Assembly: GCA_005784505.1 (NCBI GenBank)
Contig: VCAZ01000035.1
Location: forward strand, 533,501-597,500
DNA: 64,000 nucleotides
Direction: 5' to 3'
DNA from: Bagarius yarrelli
Taxonomy: Eukaryota > Chordata > Actinopteri > Siluriformes > Sisoridae
The translations under genes and the position numbers were made by a program. Position 1 is the stretch's first letter; each line of letters begins with the position of its first letter. Below, in pieces: positions 1 through 12,611 of this stretch. The notes under the pieces are model-generated. The model searched no databases, had not been told where the DNA came from, and saw only the letters and a list, made by a program, of their open reading frames with translations.

Positions 1-1519
1 ATGACTTTCAGATGTAATCAGATTTCTGAGTCACTTTTTGAGTTCAGCACTATGTTGTCTGGCTTATCACTAAACGTACTGTATGTAGGTCTCTCTCTCT
101 CTCCCCACACTCTCTTTATATACACCTACAAAGCTATCAGAATGGACGTGAAGCCTTCATCTGTCTCCTCTAGCTGCCCTGCTGGCCCTTGAGTCGCACA
201 AAAAGTGCATATGTGAAAAAAAGAGTAGTGGAAAATAACACTCACATGACCTCTATCCCAGAACAAGTGTTAGCCAGATGATTCTTCCGAAACCTTCTTG
301 AAAGCAAACCTATAAGAAAAAAGTACTTTGATATAGCAGCATAAAAATGGAAATTACTTTTAAATAAAACGTGTAATTGTTATGTTAATTATAACATAAT
401 GCGTTTCTGCACACTGAAAAACACTAATTCATTTTTTTTTTTGGAACAATGTTATGTTTAATGCTTTGACAGTTTCCGCTGCAAATGAATAAGAGTTGCT
501 GGATATAATGAGACCAGGGTGAGTCTTGTAAATCCGAGAGTGAGTTGGTCGCAGCTTGGTTTTTAAACTCCGAACACGTCCTAGTCCTCATTTCAAGGAC
601 AATCTTATACCCACTTTGATCAGCTTATCTCGAAGTGGAATATAGGTGGAACATTTACACCTCTACTCTCAATTGGCTGAAGTGGCAGAAATTGTGGTTG
701 GGGTAAAAGCTGAAAGACTCTCTAGCTTCACTTAGTCAGGATCTTCTCATAGAACCTTCTTTGTGAATTTCTGCAGGGAATGATTTGGAAGAGACATAAC
801 AAATAAAGTCTGGCGTTCTCGATTGCAACAAGTACTGTAAGTGACCTTCAGCTGTCAGAAATCATTTCAGTGCTGATCCTAGAGTTTTCTCTAATGCTGG
901 GACTCAAGACAGAGGTGGATGTTTAGATTTTCTTATTTTTTCTCATGTGTCAGAAAAATTCTTAGTTTTATTATTTAATAATATTTTTATTGGTCTGTAT
1001 TTATAATTAAAGAATTATTCATATTTCATCTTTATTTTGTTTTTTCATATATATTTTAAAGTTTTTTTAGGCTAAAAATGCAAAAAATTTTTTTAAAAAC
1101 AAACCCTTTATATATGTCCGCTTTATAAATGCTGACATAAATTTCCTTCTTTAAATATGACCCATGATTTACAAGCTGATGGAGGATAAAAACAGATGAT
1201 TTACTCAAAAACAGATGATTTACTCAAAAACGAATAAATATTATTGTATTTTAAATATTGTGATTATTATACGAATGTTTAAAATGTTTTCTTTTGTAAA
1301 TTAGAATCTTAATAGGTTTCTATAATTGACAAAATCAATTTTATGGCAAATGTCATATGTTAATGTCTCAAAAGTGTAAAAAATAACAATTTGGAAAAGC
1401 TTTGCCAAAAGAGCAACTGAACTACTTGTTCCTGCAGTACAGACCAACAGAATAAACATACATTCTAAATAACTGTCAAAGAAGATCCCAGTTGTTTGTT
1501 TGTGTTTGAACGCGTGTGT
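1..1519. other. Upstream non-coding DNA, nothing recognised
   Basis: AT-rich sequence with short homopolymer runs and no reading frame that looks like a gene. A 14-bp phrase (aacagatgatttac) is directly repeated around 1193-1224. I see no promoter, RNA gene or exon signature here. Confidence 0.5.
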
Positions 1520-2935
1520 GTAAAGTTTATGGACACATTGCCAGCAAACCAACATACAAAAAGTGGGTTTCCTCAAACTGTTGCCACTCTGTTGGAAGCC
1601 TTTACCTGTCTAGAATGTATTTGCGTATCGCAGTATTACCTTATTCTTTCACTAGAGCAGGGGACGGCAACCATTAACACTTAAAGAGCTATTTGGGGCC
1701 AGTTTTCCACAAAAAAATGAACATCAGGAGCCACAAAGTCCTTTTAACATCTAAAATTTAGAAAAAAACACATATCATTCATGCTAAGTATAAAAAAAAA
1801 AATTTTTTTGTTGCATTTATTAAATCACTGCACTACTACAACGAAAATGACATTTTATGTCTATGCAATAAAAGACATTTTAAAATCTTGGAGGAATTAC
1901 ACTTTCTCATAAAATGATTAATGTCTATTTAAGTAATCTCTGTATTTATGTAATAAAAAGCCAAATTTAGTTAATTCACTGGCAGCAAAACACGCGCAAA
2001 ATGTACACGCACCAGAGCCCACAGTCAGCTCTCAACCTGAATATAAAAAGGACTATTTCACTGAACAATGTAAAATATTGATTTGTGCCAATTGAAATAT
2101 TTATTTAAGATGGTTAGTGTGATTTTTGTCCCTGAACCTCAGCACACAGCATCTCTACATCATGGCTATATAATGTCACCTTCATTTTCACACAGGATTG
2201 TAAGTTGTCGTCTGTAAGTATGAGCGATGTTTGTTTTTATATAGTTGAAGACCTGCTCACATAAATATATGTGGATTCAAAGAGTGACAGAACTCCAAAT
2301 GCAGACTGTTTCATGTTCATCCCCGACACTTCATGTTTCTTGTGTCGGCGAGTGTCGCATATCGGTGCTTGTGATGCATGTTTTGAGCGACAAAAAATGA
2401 AACACAATTTTCTTTTAATCTAACAAGATTACCATAGTCTTTAAAAAAAACCTAACAAACTAAAATAAAATAAATTCAAATAAAATACTTATTATTTAGT
2501 CCGATTCGTTTTTTTTTTAAAGCCACAGGGAGCCGCAGCTGAGGGATGAAAGAGCCACAGGCGGCTCCGGAGTCGCGAATTGCCGACCCCTGCACTAGAA
2601 TTAAGAGGCCCAAACCTGCTCCAGCATGTCAAAGTGCCAGAGCTTAGTGAAGACATGGTGTATTATGGTCAGAGTGGAACAATGTGAGTTTTCTGCACAG
2701 AGCTCTGACCTCATCTGCACTGGAACACTGACTGTATCCTATACCTCCTCATCCAACATTAGTGTCTAAACTCGAATATTATTTTGACTGAGCAGGTAAA
2801 TTCCCACATTTAGTGGAAAGCTTTTCCAGAAGGTTAATATGAAGAAGAAAAAATGTGGCTAACTTTGGAATAACTTTGGAAGTTTTCAATCACACATTGC
2901 TCTGATGGACGGGTGTCCTAATACATTTGTTGTTA
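1520..2935 (+). mobile_element. Old Tc1-like element copy, split by a hAT insertion
   Basis: The outer parts 1520-1657 and 2593-2935 read as one degenerate copy of a dispersed element also present at 12.2, 45.6 and 55.4 kb. Shared phrases are a start like 'gtttatggacac', a middle like 'ggcccaaacctgctccagcatg' and a later 'cacagagctctgacctc'. In the minus-strand copy near 55.5 kb this later region encodes SPDFNHTEHLW, resembling the SPDxNxxEHLW signature of Tc1-like transposases. Here it is riddled with stops and non-functional. Removing the hAT element and one copy of its 8-bp duplication restores continuity. The family class is inferred from that motif and from memory of similar fish repeats. 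Confidence 0.65.
1658..2592. mobile_element. Non-autonomous hAT-type DNA transposon (935 bp)
   Basis: The ends are inverted repeats: CAGGGGACGGCAA at 1658 and the complement of CAGGGGTCGGCAA ending at 2592, 12 of 13 matching. Immediately outside are CACTAGAG (1650-1657) and CACTAGAA (2593-2600), an 8-bp target duplication with one mismatch, which is the hAT hallmark. The interior has repeated 'gagccaca' phrases and no transposase frame, so it is a non-autonomous or deleted copy. It sits inside an older Tc1-like repeat, giving a relative age order. Confidence 0.85.
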
Positions 2936-3508
2936 TATGTTTATTATATTATATTTATTTAAAAAAATGACATGTGAAGATGCAGAGTTATGCATGACAC
3001 ACATTGTCTTCTTAAGACATACACTGATTTCTGCATACACAGATGTTTCTCCAGGGTCCTTTTGATATTTAAGAATATTTTGGAAGCTGTATTCGTAAAA
3101 AACCTTTTTTTTGTAGCAAAATGGAAACAAAACATAATCACACAATTCTAAAAAAAAAGGACAGGAACAGCTTCCCCAGGAGCAGATGCCTATTTTAAAA
3201 CATATTTTGTTGTAATATTTGCTCAAGCAGCATTCTTATTTGAAAAAAAAAACCCCAAACGTTTTACCTCCCTCCAGGTGTTTCCAGCCTTCATTTGGGT
3301 ATGAAAAGCCTTACTGTGTTTCCTGAGGTGATCATGCTGCTTGAACAAAAAAGGACATTATTTGAGAAATAGCAAGCATCTCTATTCATGATAGACATTT
3401 ATGGGCTTCTTTGTATTTAAGTCCTGGGTGAAAAACACAATGACTAAAAAGTACAACATTTGATAGCTAGAAAAGAAAAAATGGGACAAGAAATTATAAA
3501 AGAAGGAC

Positions 3509-3513
<5 letters not shown>

Positions 3514-3579
<66 letters not shown>
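3514..3579. repeat. (AT)n microsatellite
   Basis: About 33 uninterrupted AT units. The minus-strand frame of alternating Tyr-Ile across it is an artefact of the repeat. Confidence 0.98.
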
Positions 3580-3584
<5 letters not shown>

Positions 3585-3777
3585 CCAACTTTGGACCACT
3601 AGGTGCAATAATAACTTAATAAAGTGCTAATTATGCTTCCCAGTAACTATAAAAGATTCAGTGAACCAAGATGACCAAGTGGACATCATTTCATCTAAAA
3701 CAAATAAATCGAAATAAAATATATGCACTTTTAAATATGGAATTTATAAAAATGAATGAATAACTGTTTATCTGCCC

Positions 3778-4080
3778 TGCCTCACAGCAAGAAAACCTGT
3801 TTTCATGTTCTCCCTGTGTTTGTGTGGGTTTACTCCGGGTTCTCCAGTTTTCACCCACAGTCCAAAAACATGTATGTTAGATTGACTGGTAATTCTGAAT
3901 TGTCTATAGGAGTGAGTGTGAGTGTGTGTTTGGCCCTGTGATGGACTGGCGACCTGTCCAGGGTGTTACCCCTCCTGCCTTACGCCCTTTCAGAGATGGC
4001 TGGGATAGACTCCAGCAGATCCCTGTGACCCCGAATTAGGGAATAAGCGGGTATAGAAAATGAATGAATGAATGAATGAA
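3778..4080 (+). mobile_element. tRNA-derived SINE, family A, with 13-bp target duplication
   Basis: A 303-bp copy starts in 'gcctcacagcaag', passes through the conserved 'gtttactccgggttctcc' and 'ccgaattagggaataagcggg' blocks, and ends in an (ATGA)n tail. TGTTTATCTGCCC occurs exactly at 3765-3777 and 4081-4093, a perfect 13-bp target-site duplication that proves target-primed retrotransposition. The tRNA-like head is missing, so the copy is 5' truncated. Other copies lie at 12.0, 22.4, 31.5, 33.6 and 55.2 kb. Confidence 0.9.
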
Positions 4081-4093
4081 TGTTTATCTGCCC

Positions 4094-5309
4094 ATTTTTT
4101 TCCTTTCTATTTTTCTCACTACTGTAAATTATTTCACAGTAAAACTACAATAATTGACTGGCACCAGCTTTGTCTGCAAAGTTTTGTATTTTTTTACAGT
4201 TTCTTACTGTATTTAAGAATTACAATATATTACTATAAATAAATGTGCCGTAAAAATAGTTTACTGAAATTTTGTAAATTTATAACAATTTACAATTGGT
4301 TACAATTTGCATGTTTCAATTTACATGCATCACTGCATGTTTACCACAAATTAGGGTTTGTTAACTGTATTTAAGTGTATGATATTTATATTCTATTTAA
4401 TAAATATATTCTATTTAATATTTAATAATACTACTATTATTACAACTACGATAATTATAATAATGATAATATTGTTACGAGTCGGGACAAGTTGAATAAA
4501 ACTGCAGAAAACTCTTCAACCACTAATACAAACCAGGAAACCTGAAGAATGGATCATTTTACTTTTTTTTTTTTGGATTTTGTCTATGACATTAGATTTA
4601 AGTCCATTAGATATTATCTGTGACATTGCCATATCTGTGCATCCTTTGCACTGACATAAGCCTGTGAGCATTCAGAGCATTCTGTACTTCCTGGCACTAA
4701 ATTCAGAGGCCTCCGGCAGAGAGCCCTACGCCCACTTCCAGAAACCACTGCTCTAAACCGCTGTGTGGGAGCGGATATGTGAAGCTGCTACTAAGCACCC
4801 TGTATCTGCTGCCAGACCTCCCAGCAACAACACTTTTATTAAAACAATACTTAACATCAACAACAACAACATCAACAACAAAAAGAATATTTTAAACGTA
4901 AGATATACAGCAATACTTCAATCTCCAACAAGCTTTACATAAGAGCACTTTTCTGGGCTTAGTAAAAAAAAGCCTACACTAGCTTATGCTTTTAACTCTG
5001 TTTCTGAAATGCACAGCATGAAATAAAATCACTGAATGGATGATAAAAATTTTGGCATTTTCTAAAAAAAAAGCAAAAAAAAGCACAAGCAAACAGTGAG
5101 TGAGGCTGGCTTTTCTCTGGAGCTTTTTTTCAGTTATGTGAAGACCTCTGGGTGAACAAGAGAACTGTTACATAATTACTATCAGACAGACTGGGATGAT
5201 GAATTGAATATCTCCACTCCTCCTTCCCCTCGGACTCATTCCCTACCTGCTTCTGATTAATCCATATTTAATTAAGGGTGACACATTGAAAATCTGGATG
5301 CTTCATCCA
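4094..5309. other. Non-coding stretch, low-complexity patches only
   Basis: AT-rich DNA with short simple repeats (ATT/ATA around 4400-4470, ACA/ATC around 4855-4885). No gene, RNA or classifiable element recognised. Confidence 0.5.
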
Positions 5310-5640
5310 ACATTGCTCTTCCTTCTCTCTCTTTCTCTTTTTCTCTCTCTTTCTTGCTTTTTCAATCTCTCTCTCTCTCTCTTTCTCTTGTTCTGTCTTT
5401 CTCTCTCTCTCTCTTTTCTTATCTCTCTCTTTCTCTCCTTATCTGTCTTTGTCTCTTTCTCTCTCACACTTCCTAGTCCTCACTTTCTCTGTCTCTTTGT
5501 CTCTTTTTCTATATTTACTTCTCTTGCTTTTTCTCTTGTTCTCTATCCCTCCCTTGTTCTCACTCTCTCTCTCTTTCTCTTGTTTTTCCTTCTTTCTCTC
5601 TCTATTTCTCTTTCTCTTGTTTTTCTCACTCCTTCTTTCT
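5310..5640. repeat. Imperfect (TC)n/(CTTT)n polypyrimidine tract
   Basis: About 330 bp of almost pure pyrimidine on the + strand, interrupted by TTG and TTT. The open frames on both strands, Leu/Ser-rich forward and Arg/Glu/Lys-rich reverse, are by-products. Confidence 0.95.
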
Positions 5641-6375
5641 GTAAAATGGGTCAACTAAAATAGTGTTGATGCCAGAAGCCCTGTTGTTGAAGTTCTTCTG
5701 TAATAGTGCCCTCAGATCATCAGGTGACTTTGCAGGATGACTCGAGCGTAAGAAATGAGATGTTTCACAAGTTATTAATTTGCAGGTCATCAGGGTGCAC
5801 TGATATTTTAGGTGTTTTAATATTACCGTTCCACGAAATGGTGAGATTTTTCTAAAAAAAAATCTTTTGGATCACAGTTTCCAGGATTGTGTGTCAGATC
5901 GCTGCTTTCTTATTGGATGATTTAACTGACAGGTGAATGAAGGAATTTTTTTTTCTTAATCTCTAGTGTAAAGCATGAAGAAAATCCTCTCTTAAAACAG
6001 AAATTTTATTAAAATAACTTCAGATTTCTGTATGCTGCGTTAAACATGAACAAACAGGGTTCATATAAAGCTACTATCAGTTGTAATTAAAAAATGCATT
6101 GGAATGTATTTATCAGGTTTTCACCAACACATATTTATTAATATACAGTTTATATATTATGTACGAGTTTGCAACAAATAAAGCATGAACCTTTACAATA
6201 GTTTTAAAAGGCTTTTAGTTTTTTATTTCAGGTTTACTGTTATTTAAGGAATGAAGTTTTACCTAAAATGATTTGCCCAGGTTTTAATGCCTAAACTACA
6301 CTCAAGGTTTGTTTAAGTCCCTTTTTATGAGCTGTTATTATAGAATGGAATAAAACAATCATATAATTGGGAGAA

Positions 6376-6552
6376 TTGGTGGCTCCAACGGTTAAGGTGC
6401 TGAGTTGTTGATCTGAAGACTAGGACGACCCCCCGTGCTCCAGGGGCACCGCATCACAGCTGACCCTAAGCCCAACCCACCAAGATGGGATATGCGAAGA
6501 AAGAATTTCACTGTGCTGTAAAAATGTATATGTGACAAATAAAGGCATTTAC
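6376..6552 (+). mobile_element. tRNA-derived SINE, family C
   Basis: It begins with a tRNA-like box A region (ggtggctccaacggttaagg), runs through 'gctccaggggcaccgcatcacagctgaccc' type sequence, and ends in 'tttcactgtgctgtaaa...gtgacaaataaaggc'. An inverted relative with the same head and body lies at 44.06-44.32 kb and a tail-only relative at 51.9 kb. Class inferred from the head; no clear target duplication was found. Confidence 0.6.
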
Positions 6553-6611
6553 ATTTTTACATAACTATAAAATATAAAGAATACTATTAAAACTGCTGTT
6601 ATTGTACATAA

Positions 6612-6770
6612 AGAGGTTCTCTCTGTCCTTTATTTATAGGACAGACAGAGATGAAATGGGGGAGATAGAGAGAGGGGTGGAATCAAGCCAGAATCGACCC
6701 CGGTTCACCAGAGCACAACTGCGCATGTGGGTGCCAGCACCTTAACCCACTACACCACAGCGCCAGCCAT
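6612..6770 (-). mobile_element. tRNA-derived SINE, third type
   Basis: Read on the minus strand it starts with 'ggcgctgtggtgtagtggg', matching tRNA box A. A box-B-like GGGTCGATTCTGG follows, then a pyrimidine-rich body ending in 'cctataaataaaggacaga'. It abuts the family B SINE at 6.77 kb head to head, forming a SINE cluster. Confidence 0.55.
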
Positions 6771-6948
6771 GGTGTTGGATTGTTAATTGGAAGAATCAGG
6801 GTTCGATTCCCAGCACTACCGAGTTGCCAGTGATGGGCCCCTGATTAAGACTCTTAACCCTCCAATTGCTTAGTAATATAAAATGAAATAAATGTAAGTC
6901 ATTCTGGATAAGGGCGCCTGCCAAATACTATTAATGTAAATGTAAATT
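6769..6948 (+). mobile_element. tRNA-derived SINE, family B
   Basis: The copy carries 'ggtgttggattg', a box B GGGTTCGATTCCC, the family block 'gggcccctgattaag...cttaaccctcc', and the tail 'ctggataagggcgcctgcc' followed by 'aatgtaaatgtaaat'. Family B has about fifteen copies in this window; the shared tail is common to teleost SINEs. Confidence 0.8.
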
Positions 6949-6949
6949 G

Positions 6950-8138
6950 TAATTCCAGAGCCTGTCCTGGGAATACTGGGATCACTGGGCATGAAACATG
7001 GATACATTTTCATAATTATTTACACCTAAAGGCAATTTAGGTTGAATAATTCAACCTGTCAGCTTGCTTTTGAGAGGCAAGAAAACTCACATGGAGTTAG
7101 AAAGCTGTGTCTTTTATTTATAACTTTGACATGGAAAAGTTCTATGGCTGTGCTATAAAGAGGATGTCATTGCCCATTTCTATTTCTATACATAACACTG
7201 ATGATAAACTGTATTATAGTAACAGGTTGACCAGTGATGCAGGAAATGAGTTTTAGGAGACCTAGAAGTGAGAAATGTTCAGTGTATTTTTTTATTTAGA
7301 ATAAAAATATATCTGTTTCATATATTTGTATAAGAAAGTCAGTCATTCATTATATGTTCTACATGTGATGAACCTTTCACTAATGTAGTTGGCTAAATAT
7401 TTGTAGCTTAAAAAAATAGGAAACGACTGATTGGCTATAAAATATAAATGAATCATAGTGATGTAAACCATAGTTTCTAGCTCATTTTCTGATGCATTTG
7501 AAGTGGTAATAGATTTAGAATAAAAATATATCAGTTATCAGTTATAATTTTTTTCAAGGTTGGATTATTTTTAAGGATAAAAAGAGATTTATAGCTTTAA
7601 AATTGTTATTTTAATAGAGAAAGTTTCAAATTTATATTAATAAATTCTATTTATAACAAAGGACATATGCAAAAGCCCCACCTACCTCAAAGTAACTCCC
7701 AAAAATGAATGTGTACATATACATATATGTAAATTGGGGTGTAAAAAGATATTAAATATGTAATTTTTTGGCCCATGTTTGGTAAACCTTTAGCAAACCT
7801 CAATCCATTAATATACAGTACAATAATAAATAATCTGGTTTAATGATGTCTATATAAATATCATAACGTTCTATCTTTTGCTCTGATGAATCTAGTTCAT
7901 TGATTTTCTATATCCCACAGAAAAGCAAAATACAAAAATTTTAGACAGCCACTTTCCAATCTCTGCAGTTTCAAAGTCTGTTGGACGCTGTGGACTAAAG
8001 TGACAGACCGAGAAGTACAGATCTCATAAACAGATCTCACACAAAAGCAAATGTTTGCACAGAACACAGTCTTTTCAACCCACATTGGCAAAAGCATATA
8101 GTGATATACACTGTTTGATGTTAATCGAACTTTATCTT

Positions 8139-8192
<54 letters not shown>

Positions 8193-11100
8193 TGTATATA
8201 TTCTCCAGCGATGTAGGAGTAACTGACATCTAAACACTAAAGTAAAAGTTAATTACAAAATAACCAGAAAATTAGATATTCACCATAATATTCTTTTGTT
8301 CATCTGAATTCCATGTTTACTAGTGATTTATTAGATAATACAAGTGTTTTATTTTTTAAATGAAAAATGTAACCATGTATTATGATCTTAGTTATAAAAA
8401 AAGCTTTCAGAATAAACTTCTGAAGTTAAAAAATAATATTTTTCCAATAAACCATTTTTGTTTTGGACAAAGATCTTAAATCAGCTGTGCCAGCAAAGTT
8501 GGATGTATGTACAGTACATGCGCTGTAGGCGGTAAAACCAGTGGCTACTTAAAGTAATGATGCAATGCAATGTCTGAAGCTCAAAAAGTGTAAATGAGTT
8601 CTTTCTCTGAACTTCCCTCAGCAATGCAAACAGAGATGTCATTAACATCATACCCACTGAAATGTCTTTCCAGTGGAAAAGTAAAATCCTTCATTCCAAA
8701 GGAAAGAAGTTGCTTGACAACCCAGTCAGCCAGTCTTCTTCTGGTTTCTTCAGTGAACGGCTAATTGCATCTCTTGCAGAAGAGACACTAAACAACTCCT
8801 GCTGTGATTCATGGCAGTGGTGTAGCCAGAAATTTATTTCAGGGGAGTAATATGCTAAATGCAGTAAGTAGGTTTTTCTGTGAAATCAAATAGAACAGTG
8901 TGACACGCTCATGCTTTCGTAGCACCGGGCGTTCAGAAATTGGCCATGATTTATCCATTGTTGTTGGAAATTTACTTCACTTTTCACTTACAGGGAAAGT
9001 AGTTTCGTTCAGGTCAAAGACTGAAGTCAAGTGTTGTCAATGTCACAATCAGAATCAATAATAATTGAGTTTTTTTTGTACTTACAAGCTTTGGAGATTA
9101 CAAAACAAATTCAAAAACATGTACAACAATTAATTGATGCCCACAACTTCTTTTTCAGAACCTAAAGAAAGAAACTCATTCTTTATATGTTCTACTGTAT
9201 ATGTGGCAGACCTTTCACTAATGTAAAGTCTAATTGGTTTAGCCTACTTATCATTTTAGTAGCTGGTAGTCAGTAAATGTTATTATGTAAACTATAAATG
9301 TGTTTATTTAATGTCAGGGTGATTAAATATTTAAGAAGAACCTCAGTTTGTACCCCTAGCCAACTTTTTAATGCTTTTAAATTGGTAATTAATAACATTT
9401 TTTTGCAGAAGAGAAGAGACCTGGAGGATAAAGTAGCAGGTGCGCTTATACAGATATAGAAATGAAATACTGATGGCTTAGTTGGCTGCAAAAACGATTT
9501 CATTCTTGTACGTTAATTGTTTATTTGTAATTGTAAATGAAAAGCTTAGTTTCGCTTAGTTTTAAGGTAAAAGGGTTGATGTAGTAGTTATGAACAAGGA
9601 AGGTAATTTTTGGAAGTTCTTTACTGCATAGTATAAGAATTTAAGTCTGTAGATATAATTAATGGAATCTGCTGATTTTACATGCATGTTAACAAGCTAG
9701 TGCTTGCGGCGCTACATGTATACGCTAGCGTAATCAGGTTACATTTCGTATGCACTTATTGTGCACGTTATTACCCGTACACCCACACGGTCATGTAATT
9801 ATCCAGTCAACTTTTTAAATGGCACCATTGCAGTGCAAAATGTTTTGCTGATATGGACCTACAGAGCAAATGATCTCAGAAATTCTGACAGAGATATGGT
9901 GAGATAGGCTAATTATAGTATTTCTATTGCCCATAATTTTTATACGGAATACTTTTAGAATTTACTCAAAACTAGTACATGAAATAAAAAATACTGAAAC
10001 TTGCTGTTAATAAAAAATATTATTAAAGAAACACCAGGTTGATTCCAACAGTAAGGTTTTTTCTACATACAGTATACAGAAGGGTGACCAAACAAAAAGC
10101 TGGTAGTTTAGTTGTGTTATAAAAGCATTTTCTACTAAAATCCCTCTCTCTCTGTTTAACGATATAAACTGATTTATTTACTAATATAACGAATCATTTA
10201 TATTTTGATGGAAGAATCAAGGCAAAGGTCACGATGGCTTACCAAATCTGTTGAAAACAGCAATTGAAAATAAATGACATTCAGATTCAGCAGATCTTGA
10301 CCTAATTGGAATCTTTCTAATTTTGGAAGAATATTGGTTCTATAAGCATCTAGAATTCAAAGGAGTTTTCCTCCTTCAATTTAATGGGTAATTAGCTTAC
10401 TTGCATACAATAGCAGCTCTCTGTTTTAGGATTTACAACCTCTAAAGTCAGGAAAATGTTATAGCCTTTAAATTAGATTATACAAATGAAATATGATTGA
10501 AAAAAATATGTGATAAAATGCTAATATGCGAAAAAAAAGCTATAATAATTAAGTTAACAATAAGATACGATGACACTAAACACTGATTGTAATAAAACCA
10601 AACTCATTACAGAAGTAAAAAAAGAATAAATAACTCTAAAAGATGTATTTATTCAGTTCCATTTTAAAAGATTGACAGTAAAACTGCATATTATTCATTT
10701 AAGTCATATGGTGTGTGACAAAAAAAAAATATATTTTTTGAGGTTAATTTTAGTAACAATCACAGTCGGCTTTGATAAAAGATTTGTGTATCTGGTTATC
10801 CATTTAATTATACAAGCAATTAATCACATGGCAGCAGCATAATCAATGTATTTATTGTAATAGATTTAGACATTGTGTATATTATATATGAGATGGCAGA
10901 AAGCGATCCCAGTGACTGTAAGTGTGTCATGGTAGATGGTGCCAGATGGGCTGGTTTAAGTATTTCAGAACCTGCTGAATCTCCTGAAATTTTGTTTTGG
11001 ACTGTTGGAGATGAGAAAGTCTGAGACGAATGTTGGTAGGAACATGTTGAAGCTTCCAAATTTTGATTTTAAAATAAAAATGTAATAATAGAAAAATGCC

Positions 11101-11557
11101 CTGTTTGTTCATATTTTATAAGTTTCATACACCATGCAATGATTTATCCCACATCTTCATTCTCAGCTTCACCCTGTTATCTCATAAAAGTTGGTAAATT
11201 GAGCATAGCACTGTACTGTCACTAGTCAACAACAAGCTAACCTTGCTCGTGTTTCTGACAAATGTTTTGACGATTCCATGTTATTTCCCTAAGGTTTTAA
11301 GTTGCCTCAGGTATGTAAAAAAATGTCATAATATCATCCTCTGCTTATCACAGAAGCAAAACCCAAACGGCTGTGTGTTTTAATGTGCTTTACACAAAAG
11401 AACCTGCTGTTTTATCCTTCTTTTTATTGATATCATTGGTATAAGTTAATATAGGGTTTGAGCCAGCCAACTGCCTTATGTACACATAGTGTATACACTG
11501 TTGTCTCCAGTCTACACAATAGCAGAATGTGGCTTGATACAGCTTCTTCATGATCTA
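6950..11557. other. Long AT-rich non-coding stretch
   Basis: I find no gene, RNA or recognisable transposon except an (AT)n tract at 8142-8191. Open frames here are under 111 codons, lack family resemblance, and several are made of microsatellite. Confidence 0.5.
8142..8191. repeat. (AT)n microsatellite
   Basis: About 25 AT units followed by 'actgtatata'. Confidence 0.97.
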
Positions 11558-11987
11558 TACAACCTGAATTCCGGGAAAAGTTGAGACATTTTTTAAAATT
11601 TCAATAAAATGAAAACTAAAAGACATGCAAATCTCATAAGCTGATATTTTATTTACAATAGAACATAGATAACATAAACGTTTAAACTGAGAAATCTTAC
11701 AATTTTATCCACAAAATGAGCTCATTTTAAATGTAATGCCTGCTACAGGTCTCAAAATAGTTAGGACAGGACAACAAAGGGCTGAGATAGCAATACATTC
11801 TGAAAAGATTTTGCCAGGAGAATATTTAGCAACTAATTAAGTTAATTAACATCAGGTCTGTAACATGATAAGTTATATAAAATGTCATTATGTTGTCTAT
11901 GTTCTAATGTGAATAAAATAATGGTTCATGTGATTTAAAAGTCTTTTTTTTTTTAAACGTACCAACTTTTCTGAAATTTAGGTTGTA
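11558..11987. mobile_element. Short DNA transposon (MITE) with ~29-bp terminal inverted repeats
   Basis: The left end 'tacaacctgaattccggg' followed by 'aaaagttgagac' mirrors the right end, whose complement reads 'tacaacctaaatttcag' then 'aaaagttggtac'. The 430-bp interior has no coding frame. The outer TA on each side may be the target dinucleotide. Similar elements are widespread in fish; superfamily not assigned. Confidence 0.75.
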
Positions 11988-11989
11988 AT

Positions 11990-12134
11990 TTAATCATTCA
12001 TTCATAATCTATACCCGCTTATTCTCTAATTCGGGGTCACAGGGATCTGCTGGAGTTTATATCCCAGCGGTGTATGAAAGGGCAAAAGGCAGGAGGGGTA
12101 CACTCTGGACAGATCGGCAAGCCATTACAGGGGC
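11990..12134 (-). mobile_element. 5'-truncated family A SINE with 12-bp target duplication
   Basis: On the minus strand this is the family A 3' end, closing with the (ATGA)n tail near 11995-12005. TTAGGTTGTAAT flanks it exactly at 11978-11989 and 12135-12146. The left copy of this duplication is the terminal sequence of the neighbouring MITE, so the SINE landed on the MITE edge. Confidence 0.88.
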
Positions 12135-12216
12135 TTAGGTTGTAATCTTTGTATTTTTATAAAACAAATATAGCATAAATATATCGCCAATGTAATTGTA
12201 TAAAATTTACAGCATG

Positions 12217-12605
12217 ATGCCAAAAGTTTGTAACCCCCCAGAAACAAAAACAAACATAATTTTGTCTTTGTGTGTTGGAGCCTTATGTTATTTATTTACT
12301 AGACCTGAAAGACCCAAACAGTTTCAAGTATGACACAAAGCAAGCTCTATAAAGACTTTAGTGTATTATAGTTTTGTGTATTATAGTAAAAATTATTTGT
12401 GTTCGGCACAGAGCCCTAACCTTAACCACAACTTTGAGATGAACTGGGACATCGACTTTACCCCAGACCTTTACATGCAACAATATGTACAAAACTATTG
12501 TAGCTGAATGGAAAAGTCCCCACAGCTAAACTTCAAAATCTTGAGGAAAATGTGTCGGTTATTACAGAAGTAAGAGTAAAACTAAATTTGGAAACACATT
12601 TAAAA
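12217..12605 (+). mobile_element. Degenerate Tc1-like element copy (same family as 1.5 kb)
   Basis: It shares 'gatgccaaaagtttgt' at the start, then 'cacagagccctaacct', 'ttgagatgaactgg' and 'ccccagacct' blocks with the copies at 1.5, 45.6 and 55.4 kb. Many indels; no coding capacity. Confidence 0.6.
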
Positions 12606-12611
12606 TCCACA

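Noticed and set aside
5286..5663. 125-codon Leu/Ser-rich frame with an opposite Arg/Glu/Lys frame
   Set aside because: Imperfect CT repeat read in frame; no gene structure.
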